Shown here: one piece after another, positions 1-10,559 of the stretch
How positions within the stretch are numbered: the first letter of the stretch is position 1
How the letters are laid out: each line of letters starts with the position of its first letter
Origin: Capilliphycus salinus
GTDB taxonomy: Bacteria > Cyanobacteriota > Cyanobacteriia > Cyanobacteriales > Microcoleaceae
Direction of reading: 5' to 3'
DNA: 64,000 nt
Assembly: GCF_047276495.1 (NCBI RefSeq)
Contig: NZ_CP178543.1
Coordinates: 2,108,001-2,172,000, forward strand
The notes under the pieces: generated by a model
Database searches by the model: none
Told to the model about the DNA's origin: nothing
The model's input: the letters and a program-made list of their open reading frames with translations, nothing else
Program-made: the position numbers and the translations under genes

Positions 1-188
1 CTCTACTCAATGATAGCGGGGTAGCTATTCGATCCGGACATCATTGTACTCAACCATTGCATCAATATTTGAAGATCAATGCTTCAGCCCGGGCGAGTTT
101 GTATTTTTACAACACCCGACAAGAAATTGATGTGTTTGTCACCCAGTTGAAAGAAGCGATCGCCTTTTTTAATCAGATGTTTTCCTGA
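1..188 (+). CDS. sufS: Cysteine desulfurase SufS, C-terminal end (partial)
   Basis: The frame beginning at base 3 is open to the TGA at 186-188 and encodes about 61 residues. It contains the SufS active-site segment RSGHHCTQP, whose Cys carries the persulfide, followed by ARASLYFYNT and EID, which are typical of the SufS C-terminus. SufS removes sulfur from cysteine with PLP and passes it to the SUF Fe-S assembly machinery in the cytoplasm. The 5' part lies outside the window, so operon context cannot be seen. A strong terminator follows the stop. Confidence 0.9.
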   Translation, partial: LLNDSGVAIRSGHHCTQPLHQYLKINASARASLYFYNTRQEIDVFVTQLKEAIAFFNQMFS

Positions 189-232
189 GTTAATCAAATG
201 TTATCGGATTGATTAGTTAAATCCTGGCGAGT

Positions 233-258
233 CCCCTGTCATTAGACGGGGGATTTTT
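233..258 (+). terminator. Rho-independent terminator after sufS
   Basis: CCCCTGTC and GACGGGGG pair as an 8-bp stem (one T-G wobble) with an ATTA loop, followed by TTTTT. It lies 45 bp after the sufS stop. Confidence 0.8.
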
Positions 259-514
259 AATTCAGGATAGATGCGACCGCCTCTATCTCAAGTGTGATTG
301 CGTCGATCCCCAAAACACGGTACGATATCAGACTGAATTTTTCAAAGTTTTCATCTAAGATAAAACTTTAAGTCAATCCGGTGCCGTTTAAGAGATCTCA
401 GCAATTGGGGTCGGATCAAAACGAGTATCGGTCGATGTCGGGAAACCGAGCGCGTATCGGCTTTGTCTATTTTACCCCGAAAGTTATGAGATCGAACTGC
501 TGAACGATTAACCA
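259..514. other. Intergenic, no feature recognised
   Basis: The gap between the sufS terminator and the first diguanylate cyclase gene has no supported ORF. It presumably holds that gene's promoter, but I see no convincing -10/-35 pair. Confidence 0.4.
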
Positions 515-3500
515 ATGTTATCAACGACAAAGCCAAATGAAGGGATGTGCATCTACTATCAAGATCAAGAGTTTAGTCGGTTAATCATTAATTTCATAAC
601 AATGGAAATTTTACGTCAGGTGAGAAAATATCTCCCTGTAAATCCTCTAACAACAGGAAACATTCTGGGTAAAACATGGATAACAATGCTGATCGGTGCT
701 GGAATTTTAGGAACAACACTGATACTCTGTCAATCCCTACTGCTTCAAGAATACATCACCGAAGCGGGAAAATTTCACTTAACTTGGTTCACATTAGGAG
801 TCGCCATGTTAGTGGGGGCGATGGCGACGAAATTCGCCAATTCAGCCGACATCAACCCGGACTCAGACGCCAACTCAGCGGTCGATCCTTTCACCCCAAC
901 ACCGCCTCAATGTGAACCCTTTATCCAACAACGGGAGCGCTTTTTTAGTCTTTCGCTGGACTTACTTTGTATTGCCAGTTTTGAGGGCTATTTTCAATGG
1001 GTAAACCCCGCTTTTGTTACCACCCTCGGCTATACGGAAGCGGAACTTTTATCGGTTCCCCTGTCGGAATTTGTACACCCGGACGATCGAGACGCCACCA
1101 AAGCCGAACTTGAACAGATAGCCCAAGGAAAACCCGCTTTTAACTTTGAAAACCGCTATCGTTGTCGGGATGGAAGTTATCGCTGGTTATCTTGGACTGC
1201 GGCGCCGTTTGTAGAAGAAGGACTGTTGTATGCGGTTGCTCGGGATGTTACCGAATATAAGCGCTCTGTGGCACAATTACAATCGCGCATTGAACAACAA
1301 GCGGCGGTGGCTTGGCTCGGTCAATATGCGCTCAGTCAAACCAACCTTGAGGAATTATTGGGGAAAATTACCACCCTCGTCGCCCAAACTTTAAACGTTC
1401 AGTTTGTCAACATCTTAGAACTGTTACCGCACGGTCACGCTCTACTGTTAAAAGCCGGTGTCGGTTGGTCGTCTGGACTGGTGGGCTATGCTCGCATCAG
1501 TGCCGGTTCTCAGTCCCACGCGGGCTATACTCTGGCTCAAAAACAGCCGGTTGTGGTCGAAGATCTGCGAGTCGAAACCCGCTTCACTGGAGAACCGATG
1601 CTTCACAACCATCGCATTGTTAGCGGAATGAGCGTGATCATCGGCGAAGAAGACCAACCCTATGGGGTTTTAAGCGTTTACACCTCCACCCAACGCACCT
1701 TTACCACCGACGATCTCAATTTTGCTCAGGCGATCGCCAATATTATTGCGACCGCGATCGCCCGCAAGCAGTCTACTGACAGTCTGTATTTGATGGAACG
1801 GGCGATCAATGCCAGCAGCAACGGGATTATTATTACCGATGCGACCGAAGCCGATAATCCGATTATTTATGTTAATGCCGGTTTTGAACGGATTACCGGC
1901 TACAGTAGGGAGGAGGTGATCGAGCAGAACTGTCGTTTTTTGCAGGGGCCGCAAACCGATTCTTCTCAAGTTGAGCGCCTGCGAACTGCAATTTTACAAG
2001 GTCGAGAATGTCGGGTTGTTATACAAAATTATCGTCGGGATGGTAGTTTGTTTTGGAATGATCTGCAAGTCGCTCCGGTTTTTAATGATCGCGGACATTT
2101 GACCCATTTTATTGGGGTTCAAAATGATATTACCGAACGCTACGAAGCTCAGGAGGAAGTTCGTCAAACTCGTAATTTTCTTCAGACGATGATCGATCAT
2201 TTACCGGTGGCGGTGTTTGTTAAACAGACTTCACCCGACGAAGATTTTGGGCGGTTTCGGTTGTGGAATAAAGCCTGCGAACAGTTGTTTGGTTTGAGCG
2301 AAGATCGGGTTTTGGGGAAAACGGTTTACGATGTGTTTCCGCCTTCTCAAGCTGAATGTTTTGACCAACAAGATCGGGCCGTTTTAGAAACGGGAAGGGT
2401 TTTGGATATTCCCGAAGAACAGGTGGAAACTCCAACGGTGGGGCGGCGAATTTTGCATACCGTGAAGGTACCTCTGCGCGATCGCAATGATGATACTGAA
2501 TATTTGATTTGTATTGGTGAGGATATTACTCAACGCAAACAAGCTGAAGAACAGCTTCGTCATCATGCTTTTTATGATACTTTGACCGATCTCCCCAACC
2601 GGGCTTTATTTTTGGATCGCTTGGCTCAGGTGTTGAAGCGGGTTCAACAGGGGTTTGGGAAATGGTTTGCGGTTTTGTTTTTGGATTTGGATAATTTTAA
2701 GCGAGTTAATGATAGTTTGGGCCATGAAATTGGCGATCAATTGTTGATTGCGATCGCTCGGCGCTTAGAAGGTTGTCTGCGTCCGGGAGATACTTTGGCG
2801 AGACTGGGAGGGGATGAGTTTACCATTTTACTCGAGCCGGTTGGGGGTGTCACCGATGCGATTGAGGTGGCCCGTCTGGTCCATCAACAGTTGATTCTTC
2901 CGTTTAATTTGAAGGGAAATGAGGTGTTTACTAATGCCAGTATTGGGATTGCTTTGAGCGGCGCCAGTTGCGAACGTCCCGAGGATTTGCTGCGAAATGC
3001 AGATTTGGCGATGTACCGGGCGAAAGAGATGGGTAAGGGCGCTTATGCGGTGTTTGATACGAAAATGCACCGAAAAGCGGTTGAACGGTTACAGCTTGAA
3101 AGTCAACTGAGGCGAGCGTTGGAACTTGAGGAGTTTCAAGTGCATTATCAGCCGATTGTTTCGATTCCTACTGGTGAGGTGATGGGTTTTGAGGCGCTCA
3201 TTCGTTGGCTGAATCCTTATAAGGGTTTGATTTCTCCGGGTTTGTTTATTCCGGTGGCTGAAGAAACGGGGTTAATTGGTCAAATTGGCGAGTGGGTTCT
3301 TTATCAAGCTTGTCAACAATTGCAGCTTTGGCGCCTAGAGTTTCCTCAGCTTCAAGAGTTGACGGTGAGTGTGAATCTTTCGAGTCAACAGTTACGAGAA
3401 CCGGATTTATTAGAGCAGATCGATCGCATTTTAGCTCAAACCGGTTTGCCGAGTTCTTGTTTGAAGTTGGAGATTACTGAAAGTTTGTTGATTGAAAATT

Positions 3501-3862
3501 CGGAAACGGCTCTGAAAATTCTTCGCCAAATTCGAGAGCGGAATATTTGCTTGAGTTTGGATGATTTTGGGACGGGTTATTCGTCTTTGAGTTATTTACA
3601 TCGGTTCCCCATTGATACGTTGAAAATTGACCGTTCTTTTGTCCGACGTCTTCGAGAAAATCACGACAATACGGCGATTGTTAAAGCGATTTTGAGGCTG
3701 GCTCACGCTCTGGAAATGAATGCGATCGCCGAGGGGATTGAAACGGTTTTTCAACTCGAAAAACTCAAGTCTCTTGGCTGTGAATGCGGACAGGGAAATT
3801 TGTTTTCTGAAGCTTTAGAGGCTCGGAATGTTCCCCATTTTCTCGGTGCGATTATCCGTTAA
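515..3862 (+). CDS. Membrane PAS-GAF-LOV-PAS-GGDEF-EAL c-di-GMP enzyme with predicted photoactive LOV domain
   Basis: The protein has 1115 residues. Two membrane segments (about 55-75 and 88-107) precede PAS (~135-250), GAF (~265-415), a LOV-type PAS (~425-545), another PAS (~550-680), GGDEF (~690-850) and EAL (~860-1110). The LOV core NCRFLQG is intact with flavin-reactive Cys473, and the flavin-contact Asn/Asn/Gln positions (QNYRRDG, FWND, IGVQ) are present. GGDEF is at 765-769 with the inhibitory RxxD site (RPGD) five residues before it. EALIRW begins at 893, and the N, E, DD, K, E and Q metal or catalytic positions look kept. The protein should make and/or degrade c-di-GMP at the membrane; which activity dominates is unknown. 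The start is uncertain: an ATG at 602 would remove 29 residues. The next gene is a paralogue. Confidence 0.9.
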   Translation: MLSTTKPNEGMCIYYQDQEFSRLIINFITMEILRQVRKYLPVNPLTTGNILGKTWITMLIGAGILGTTLILCQSLLLQEYITEAGKFHLTWFTLGVAMLVGAMATKFANSADINPDSDANSAVDPFTPTPPQCEPFIQQRERFFSLSLDLLCIASFEGYFQWVNPAFVTTLGYTEAELLSVPLSEFVHPDDRDATKAELEQIAQGKPAFNFENRYRCRDGSYRWLSWTAAPFVEEGLLYAVARDVTEYKRSVAQLQSRIEQQAAVAWLGQYALSQTNLEELLGKITTLVAQTLNVQFVNILELLPHGHALLLKAGVGWSSGLVGYARISAGSQSHAGYTLAQKQPVVVEDLRVETRFTGEPMLHNHRIVSGMSVIIGEEDQPYGVLSVYTSTQRTFTTDDLNFAQAIANIIATAIARKQSTDSLYLMERAINASSNGIIITDATEADNPIIYVNAGFERITGYSREEVIEQNCRFLQGPQTDSSQVERLRTAILQGRECRVVIQNYRRDGSLFWNDLQVAPVFNDRGHLTHFIGVQNDITERYEAQEEVRQTRNFLQTMIDHLPVAVFVKQTSPDEDFGRFRLWNKACEQLFGLSEDRVLGKTVYDVFPPSQAECFDQQDRAVLETGRVLDIPEEQVETPTVGRRILHTVKVPLRDRNDDTEYLICIGEDITQRKQAEEQLRHHAFYDTLTDLPNRALFLDRLAQVLKRVQQGFGKWFAVLFLDLDNFKRVNDSLGHEIGDQLLIAIARRLEGCLRPGDTLARLGGDEFTILLEPVGGVTDAIEVARLVHQQLILPFNLKGNEVFTNASIGIALSGASCERPEDLLRNADLAMYRAKEMGKGAYAVFDTKMHRKAVERLQLESQLRRALELEEFQVHYQPIVSIPTGEVMGFEALIRWLNPYKGLISPGLFIPVAEETGLIGQIGEWVLYQACQQLQLWRLEFPQLQELTVSVNLSSQQLREPDLLEQIDRILAQTGLPSSCLKLEITESLLIENSETALKILRQIRERNICLSLDDFGTGYSSLSYLHRFPIDTLKIDRSFVRRLRENHDNTAIVKAILRLAHALEMNAIAEGIETVFQLEKLKSLGCECGQGNLFSEALEARNVPHFLGAIIR

Positions 3863-4451
3863 TTCACTGAACACTACAATCCCGCGTTTTTTAAGAAGTT
3901 TATCTTTTTATTTCATTTTGTAAACTTCACCGACAATTTAACGGCTTTACTCCCCCGGATTTGCAGGGACTTTGGGAGAAAAATAATCGAGTATTTTGGG
4001 GTGTCCTCTAGCACATTTTCAGTTCGGATTCCAGCATTATTATATCATCCTTGTCAACGGTTGGGGCGGTGAAATTCTTGTTTTCTCTATTGCTCAAGGA
4101 CTCCTTGGGAGTGACAGATTGTATTTGTCTGTTACAATATGAGAGGAGTCTTCCGGTTCTACTGAAACGTTTAAGCGGATTGAATTCTGATTAAAGAGTT
4201 GAATCTTGACTTGAAAGTTAATTACAAGCTTTTCCGGGATGATGATTGAACTCTCTAATCCGAGCCATTAAAAAAGTTGAGGTCAAGCCGAAGAATAAAA
4301 ATTCGGATTCGCACTTACAACAATCGTTATTCAATGAATTGAAGTTCAATCCTTTCATGCAAATCGGTCTATTTCAATTTTGAATTAAACTGTGTTTTCA
4401 AGTTAGCAAAATCTCTAAAATTTATTATAAAAATTGGGTCAGGGACTTGAT
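3863..4451. other. Intergenic region between the two GGDEF-EAL genes
   Basis: This is 589 bp without a supported ORF. It is AT-rich toward the second gene. No terminator with a T-tract is visible after the first gene, and there is no recognised RNA. A TACAAT -10-like hexamer lies near 4133, but its -35 partner is weak. Confidence 0.4.
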
Positions 4452-7400
4452 ATGTTAGAGTTGAAAGATATAAAGTTGTGGAGAAAAATTGGAATTTCGA
4501 TCTTGGCGGGGAGTTTGGTTCTCAGCACAACTTTAATCTTCTGGCACAACTTAAACCAGGAAAAAAAAACCGAACTAGAACGCAATATAAAACTCACAGA
4601 AGCCCATCTAAAAATCGAACTGAAAGAAAAAATCAAAGACCAAATTCTCACGCTCACTCACATGAGCAAACAATGGCATTTTCATTCACCCTCGCCCGAA
4701 GAACGGGAAGCCCAAGCCAGTTTATTTTTAGAAAACATCAATGGCTATCAGGCGATTATTTGGATTGATGAAAATAACAAAAATAGACAAATCATATCTA
4801 AGCTCAACCGGACAGTTAACCCGAAAGATTTAAACCTGGCTCTATTAGAATGGGATAAAATCGCTCAAAAACAGCTAAAAGACACGGATTATTTAATCGT
4901 AAATCCTCTAAAATTTTCCGAGTCTCAAGAAAAAATATTGCTGGTTTGTATCCCCTATTTTGAGCAAGAAAAGCTGCAAGAAATTATTATTGGAGTTTTG
5001 AGCGTCGATGATTTTTTAAAGCATCTAAAACTACAGACGGTTAATGAAGATCTAAACTTCCCCTCAACAGCAATCAGGAATTCCAACCAAACTTTTATTT
5101 GGACGCTAATCAATCCGAACCCAACCCAATGGATTGAAGACATCAGCGAAGAGATCGAGCAAAAAGTCGAGGAATTACAATTCGATTCAAATCAGACTAA
5201 TTTTTCAACACCAACTTCCACCCAGACCCCGATTTTATTGGGAGGGGGAATCACAATTTCGCTGTTGGTGGGAATCAGCACCTTTTTAGCTCAAACCTCC
5301 CGGGAAAAAACGAAAAAACTTCAAAAAATCAACCAAGCTTTACGAGAAGAAATAACCCTCAGAGAAGCCGCACTTCATCAATACCAAAAAGTCGAACAAG
5401 AACGCGATCGCTTATTTTTACTATCCCCAGATTTGTTGTGTATAGCCGGATTTGATGGTTATTTCAAGCGAATTAACCCCTGTTTTGAAACCACACTCGG
5501 CTATCCGCAAGTTGAACTGTTATCCAAACCGGTGATCGCATTTGTACATCCAGAAGATCGAGCCGAAACCCTCGCCAAATGGGAAGAATTATTAACCGGA
5601 AAATCCATTCAACTCGAAAACCGCTATCGCTGTCAAAATAATTCCTACATCTGGTTATCCTGGAAAGCCGCACCCAGTCTAGAAACCCGTTTAATCTACG
5701 CCGTCGCTCGCAATATCACCGAGCGCAAACAGGTTGAAGCCTTACTCCGCAGTCGAGTTCATCAACAAGCAACCGTCGCCCATTTGGGTCAATTTGCTTT
5801 AACTCTTTCCTCCCTCGATGACTTATTTAACGAAGCGCTCACCCGGATGGCCGAGGTTCTCGAAGTCGAGTATACCAAAATTGTGGAACTGTTACCCGAC
5901 GGTGAAGGCTTGTTGTTGCGAGCGGGAGTGGGTTGGTTAGAGGGACGAGTCGGAACCACCCGCATCCAAACGGGAAATCACTCTCAAGCGGGTTATTCAA
6001 TGCTTGCTGGCGAACCGGTGGTGGTGGAAGACTTGGGGAAAGAAACTCGCTTTAACCCCTCTGCTTTACTGCAAGAACACGATGTGATTAGCGGGATGTG
6101 CGTTATGATTCGCTTCAAAGATCAAAATTTTGGAGTCTTGGGGGCGCATAGTCGCACAAAACGAGTCTTTAGTCAAGATGATGTCAATTTTTTGCAAGCG
6201 ATCGCCAATATTTTAGCAACGGCCGTCGAACAAGCCCAGTCTACCGAACGTTTGCGCCTGTTGGAACGGGCGATGAATTCGGCGAGTAATGGGATTATTA
6301 TTACCGATCCGACGCAATCTGACAATCCGATTATTTATGCCAATTCCGCAGTTGAACGGATAACCGGCTTTTCTCGCTCAGAAATTATCGGTCGCAACCC
6401 TCGGTTTTTTCAACAAAATAACCGCGATCAACTTGGAATTAACCAGTTGAGAGAAGCGATCGGCCAAGTCGAAGAGTGCAATGTTATTTTACAAAATTAC
6501 CGTTCCGATGGTACGCCAATTTGGATTGAACTTTACATCTCGCCGGTGTTTAATGAAGCGGGTGTGTTGACTCATTTTATTGGGGTACAAAATAATATTA
6601 CCGAACGCCGACAAGCCGAAGTCGCGTTACAAGCTTCTGAAGCCCGTTTGCGGGGAATTTTAGAAATTGCCCAAGATGCGATTATTTCCATTGATGAACA
6701 TCACCGAATTCAACTGTTTAATCAAGGGGCGGAATCTATTTTTGGATATTCCTCCGAAGAATTGATTGGTAAAGGGTTAGAAGTTTTAATTCCCGAATTT
6801 TCTCGGGGAGAATATCGGGTAGAAAATTTGATTGAACCCTTGATCAGACCGTTAGAAATTATCGGTCGCCGTCAAGATGGAAGGGAGTTTCCGGCTGAAG
6901 CTTCTGTTTCTAAATTGGAGTTGGAAGAAGGAACATTTTTGACAATTATTTTGCGGGATATTAGCGAACGGAAAGCTGCACTTCGCGAACGCAAACAAGC
7001 CGAGATGGATTTGCGAGAAAGTCAACATCGCCTGAGTACGATTATTACGGCAATATCCGATGCGTTAATTGTGGTTGATGTCGATGGAATTATTCGTTTT
7101 ATTAATCCGGCTGCGGAGTCTTTATTTAATCGTTCGAGCGGGGAACTTTTGGACTATTGGTTTGGTTCGTTATATGGGAAAGTTGATCGGGCGACTGAAG
7201 TGACAATTCTCCATCCTCAAGGCGAATTGATCGTGGCAGAAATGCAAGTATCGGAGATTATTTGGGAGGGAAAAGCCGCAACTTTAGCATCTTTAAGAAA
7301 TGTCACCGACCGGTATCAAGCCATGCAACAAGTTCAGCAAACCCGCAATTTTTTACAAACTTTAATCGATCATTTACCGGTGGCGGTGTTTGTCAAAGAA

Positions 7401-9425
7401 GGGAAACATAAACAGTTTGGAACGTTCACGTTTTGGAATAAAACCAGTGAAAGGTTATTTGGCTTAAAAAGCGAACAGGTGATCGGTAAAACGGTACATC
7501 AGTTGTTCCCTCCCGAGCAAGCTAAACGCATGGTTCAACAGGATCAAGAAGCGTTAAATTGGGGAATGATGCTCGATATTCCTGAAGAACCCGTTCACAG
7601 TCACAGTTTGGGGCGTCGGATTTTGCATACGGTGAAAGTTCCGCTTTACGATGAGGAAATGGAGCCGGAATATTTGCTTTGTATTTGCGAAGATATCACC
7701 GAACGTCAGCAAGCTGAAGCCCAATTGCGAGAGAATGAACAGTTTTTACAAAGTATTTATCAGGGGGCTGCGGTTTCGATTTTTGTGGTGGATGTTTTAG
7801 ACAATGGAGAGTTTCGTTATGTGGGTTTAAATCCGGCTCACGAACAGCTTACCCAGTTAACAAACGCCCAACTGAAAGGAAAAACCCCCGCACAGGTTTT
7901 ACCGCCTTCTGCTGCTGAAAATGTCCGTCAAAATTACTTGGATTGTGTGGCGGCGCAAAAGACGATTAGCTACGAAGAAGTGATTCAATTTCAAGATAGT
8001 TTTTCTCACTGGCTGACTCAGCTTACTCCCATTTGCGATCGCCAGGGTCACATTTATCGGATTGTTGGCACCAGTATTAATATAACCGAACGCAAACTCG
8101 CCGAAGAAAAACTTCGACACAATGCCTATCACGATACTTTAACAAATTTGCCGAATCGAGCCTTTTTTATGGAGCGGTTGCAGGAAGCAATTCAACGGGT
8201 AAAAACCCAAGAAGATTGTTTGTTTGCCGTCTTATTTTTTGATTTGGATGACTTCAAATATATTAATGATAGTTTGGGTCACGCCGTCGGCGATAAGCTG
8301 TTAATTTCTCTCACGGAACGTCTGAAGACTTGTTTGCGAAAATCCGATGTTTTGGCCCGGTTTGGCGGGGATGAATTTACAATTTTGTTGGGAGAAATTC
8401 AACAAATCGAACAGGTGATTAAAGTGGCTCAAAATATTCAACAAGAGTTGAGTTTACCGTTTATTTTAGACAGCCATCAAGTGTTTACCAATGCGAGTAT
8501 TGGGATTGCTTTAGTTACCGCAGAGTATCAACAGCCCGAAGAAATCTTGCGGGATGCTGATATTGCCATGTATTCGGCGAAAGAGCAAGGACAGGGAAAA
8601 TCGGCTATTTTTAATCGCCAGATGCACTTAAAAATGTTGGAACGCTTGCAACTTGAAACCGATTTACGTCGGGCGATAGAACGAGAAGAATTTGAGGTTT
8701 ATTACCAACCGATTATTTGTTTAAAACGGGATAAAATTGCGGGTTTTGAAGCGTTAATTCGCTGGAAACATCCCGATGGAAATTGGGTTTCTCCGGCTAA
8801 ATTTATTCCGATTACTGAAAAAACAGGATTAATTGTAGAAATCGGTAAATGGGTACTGTACCAAGCTTGTTTACAAATGAATTCTTGGCACAAAAAGTTT
8901 CCCCATTTGGGCGATTTAACGATGAGTGTCAATTTGTCGGGGCGTCAGTTGCGAGAACCGGATTTACTCGAACAAATTGATGATATTATTTTAAAAACGG
9001 GTTTAAAAAGTGACTGTCTCAAGCTGGAAATTACCGAAAGTATGTTGATGGATAATCCTCCCGCAGTTCGAGCCATATTGAATAAGATCAAATCTCGTAA
9101 TATTAAACTGAGTTTAGATGATTTTGGAACGGGTTATTCTTCTTTGAGTTATTTGCACAGTTTCCCCATTGATACGCTAAAAATTGATCGGGCGTTTGTC
9201 GTGGCTACCAATTCGGAATTAAAAAATAAAGCGATTACCCAAGCCATTGTTACTCTAGCACAAAGTTTAGGAATGGAAGTGATTGCAGAAGGAATTGAAA
9301 GCAAGGATCAATTAGAACAGCTTAAACAGTTAAAATGTGAATACGGACAGGGCTATTTATTCTCAAAACCGATCTGCAAAACTGAAGCTGAAATGTTGCT
9401 GGAAACTAAGTCATTTGACGTTTAA
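4452..9425 (+). CDS. CHASE-like/PAS/GAF/GGDEF-EAL c-di-GMP enzyme with Cys-less LOV domain
   Basis: The protein has 1657 residues. I chose ATG 4452 over an upstream TTG (4434) because AGGGA lies 6 bp before it. TM1 (~12-32) and TM2 (~265-285) enclose a ~230-residue extracytoplasmic sensor that looks CHASE-like. Then come PAS, GAF, a LOV-derived PAS, at least four more PAS domains, GGDEF (GGDEF with RKSD I-site) and EAL (EALIRW, DDFGTGYSSL, LKIDRAF, GQGYLF). It is clearly a paralogue of the preceding gene: the PAS, GAF, LOV, PAS, GGDEF and EAL blocks align in order. The LOV Cys is replaced by Pro (GRNPRFFQ) and FWN by IWI, so photochemistry should be lost. It overlaps the converging HPPD gene by 20 bp. 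Confidence 0.9.
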   Translation: MLELKDIKLWRKIGISILAGSLVLSTTLIFWHNLNQEKKTELERNIKLTEAHLKIELKEKIKDQILTLTHMSKQWHFHSPSPEEREAQASLFLENINGYQAIIWIDENNKNRQIISKLNRTVNPKDLNLALLEWDKIAQKQLKDTDYLIVNPLKFSESQEKILLVCIPYFEQEKLQEIIIGVLSVDDFLKHLKLQTVNEDLNFPSTAIRNSNQTFIWTLINPNPTQWIEDISEEIEQKVEELQFDSNQTNFSTPTSTQTPILLGGGITISLLVGISTFLAQTSREKTKKLQKINQALREEITLREAALHQYQKVEQERDRLFLLSPDLLCIAGFDGYFKRINPCFETTLGYPQVELLSKPVIAFVHPEDRAETLAKWEELLTGKSIQLENRYRCQNNSYIWLSWKAAPSLETRLIYAVARNITERKQVEALLRSRVHQQATVAHLGQFALTLSSLDDLFNEALTRMAEVLEVEYTKIVELLPDGEGLLLRAGVGWLEGRVGTTRIQTGNHSQAGYSMLAGEPVVVEDLGKETRFNPSALLQEHDVISGMCVMIRFKDQNFGVLGAHSRTKRVFSQDDVNFLQAIANILATAVEQAQSTERLRLLERAMNSASNGIIITDPTQSDNPIIYANSAVERITGFSRSEIIGRNPRFFQQNNRDQLGINQLREAIGQVEECNVILQNYRSDGTPIWIELYISPVFNEAGVLTHFIGVQNNITERRQAEVALQASEARLRGILEIAQDAIISIDEHHRIQLFNQGAESIFGYSSEELIGKGLEVLIPEFSRGEYRVENLIEPLIRPLEIIGRRQDGREFPAEASVSKLELEEGTFLTIILRDISERKAALRERKQAEMDLRESQHRLSTIITAISDALIVVDVDGIIRFINPAAESLFNRSSGELLDYWFGSLYGKVDRATEVTILHPQGELIVAEMQVSEIIWEGKAATLASLRNVTDRYQAMQQVQQTRNFLQTLIDHLPVAVFVKEGKHKQFGTFTFWNKTSERLFGLKSEQVIGKTVHQLFPPEQAKRMVQQDQEALNWGMMLDIPEEPVHSHSLGRRILHTVKVPLYDEEMEPEYLLCICEDITERQQAEAQLRENEQFLQSIYQGAAVSIFVVDVLDNGEFRYVGLNPAHEQLTQLTNAQLKGKTPAQVLPPSAAENVRQNYLDCVAAQKTISYEEVIQFQDSFSHWLTQLTPICDRQGHIYRIVGTSINITERKLAEEKLRHNAYHDTLTNLPNRAFFMERLQEAIQRVKTQEDCLFAVLFFDLDDFKYINDSLGHAVGDKLLISLTERLKTCLRKSDVLARFGGDEFTILLGEIQQIEQVIKVAQNIQQELSLPFILDSHQVFTNASIGIALVTAEYQQPEEILRDADIAMYSAKEQGQGKSAIFNRQMHLKMLERLQLETDLRRAIEREEFEVYYQPIICLKRDKIAGFEALIRWKHPDGNWVSPAKFIPITEKTGLIVEIGKWVLYQACLQMNSWHKKFPHLGDLTMSVNLSGRQLREPDLLEQIDDIILKTGLKSDCLKLEITESMLMDNPPAVRAILNKIKSRNIKLSLDDFGTGYSSLSYLHSFPIDTLKIDRAFVVATNSELKNKAITQAIVTLAQSLGMEVIAEGIESKDQLEQLKQLKCEYGQGYLFSKPICKTEAEMLLETKSFDV

Positions 9426-10497
9426 TTTGTTCCTGTTCCATCGCTTCAAATAACGCTTTAAAATTGCCTTCTCCAAATCCTTCAGCTTCGATCAATTGAC
9501 CGTTAATCAAAGCATTTTTCCGTTCAATAAACTCAAAAAAGAAAGTCGGTTCATCAAAAATCGGTTGGGTGAAAATTTGCAATAACATCGCTTCTGAAGC
9601 CTGATCCGGCAAATCAATTAAAATCTCATACTCTTTAATTTTCTGCCAGTCTGTGGGCGATAACTGACTTGGATTTAACTGTTGTTGCAAGCGAGTATAA
9701 TAGTGAGGAGAAACCGAAATAAACGGTAAACCTCGCCGTCTCAATTGACCGACAACTTGAATAATATTATCAGTTTTTAGGGCAATATGTTGAATTCCCG
9801 CACCCCGATGAACCTCTATAAATTCCTGAATTTGAGAGGTTTCTGAGGTCGGTTCATTAATCGGAAATTGTACGGTTTTTTGAGAATTAACCAACACTTG
9901 ACTGTGCAAACCCGAGCGCTGAGTTTGAATATCAAAAGCCTGTTTGGGCTGAAACAAAAGAACCCGTTTGTACCAATCAACAGCCGCTTCCAAATCTCCA
10001 GAATCCACATTTAAAACCGCATGATCGATTCCGATAATCGGAGAATAAACTTGAGAACCGGGAAGGGCAAAAGGAACAGAAGGAAGCAACTTAAACTGAG
10101 GAGAATTATGCTGTTCGACTAAGGTATGATGCAACCCACCCCAACCCAGAATAGTAAACCATTTTAGGCGACAATTCTTAATAGAATCTTGCCGAAGGGG
10201 TTGAATAATTTTCACCCCTTCCGCCTGAATTCGTTGAAATGCAGATTCGATATCCTCAATTTGAAACGCCACATCGACAATACCGGGCGGATGTTGATGC
10301 AAATATTCGGCCACCGGACTCCCATCGGTTCGGGGAGAAGATAACAGAAAATAAACCGATCCCTGCCCTACAATTTCTGTATGAGTATCAGCGTTTGTTA
10401 CGCATCCCTGAGGTTCAAAACCCAACTTCTCAATAAACCAATCCCGTGATGCTTGGGCATTGGTAACGTAAAAATGAAGATGATCAAACTGCATCAT
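9406..10497 (-). CDS. hppD: 4-hydroxyphenylpyruvate dioxygenase
   Basis: The protein has 363 residues, full length for the family. It has two vicinal-oxygen-chelate domains. The predicted Fe(II) ligands are His159 (IDHAVLNV), His237 (GIQHIAL) and Glu322 (FFFEFIER). The C-terminal AEGFGEGNFKALFEAME is a family signature. It converts 4-hydroxyphenylpyruvate to homogentisate, the precursor of tocopherol and, in part, plastoquinone. It lies 62 bp downstream of an SDR gene on the same strand, so the two may be co-transcribed. Its 3' end overlaps the converging GGDEF-EAL gene by 20 bp. Confidence 0.93.
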   Translation of the reverse strand: MMQFDHLHFYVTNAQASRDWFIEKLGFEPQGCVTNADTHTEIVGQGSVYFLLSSPRTDGSPVAEYLHQHPPGIVDVAFQIEDIESAFQRIQAEGVKIIQPLRQDSIKNCRLKWFTILGWGGLHHTLVEQHNSPQFKLLPSVPFALPGSQVYSPIIGIDHAVLNVDSGDLEAAVDWYKRVLLFQPKQAFDIQTQRSGLHSQVLVNSQKTVQFPINEPTSETSQIQEFIEVHRGAGIQHIALKTDNIIQVVGQLRRRGLPFISVSPHYYTRLQQQLNPSQLSPTDWQKIKEYEILIDLPDQASEAMLLQIFTQPIFDEPTFFFEFIERKNALINGQLIEAEGFGEGNFKALFEAMEQEQIKRQMT

Positions 10498-10559
10498 AAA
10501 CCGCCGCTATTTGGTATTCCGAATTAACCCTCAGTTCCAGCCTCCCCAGTTCTCAAAAA

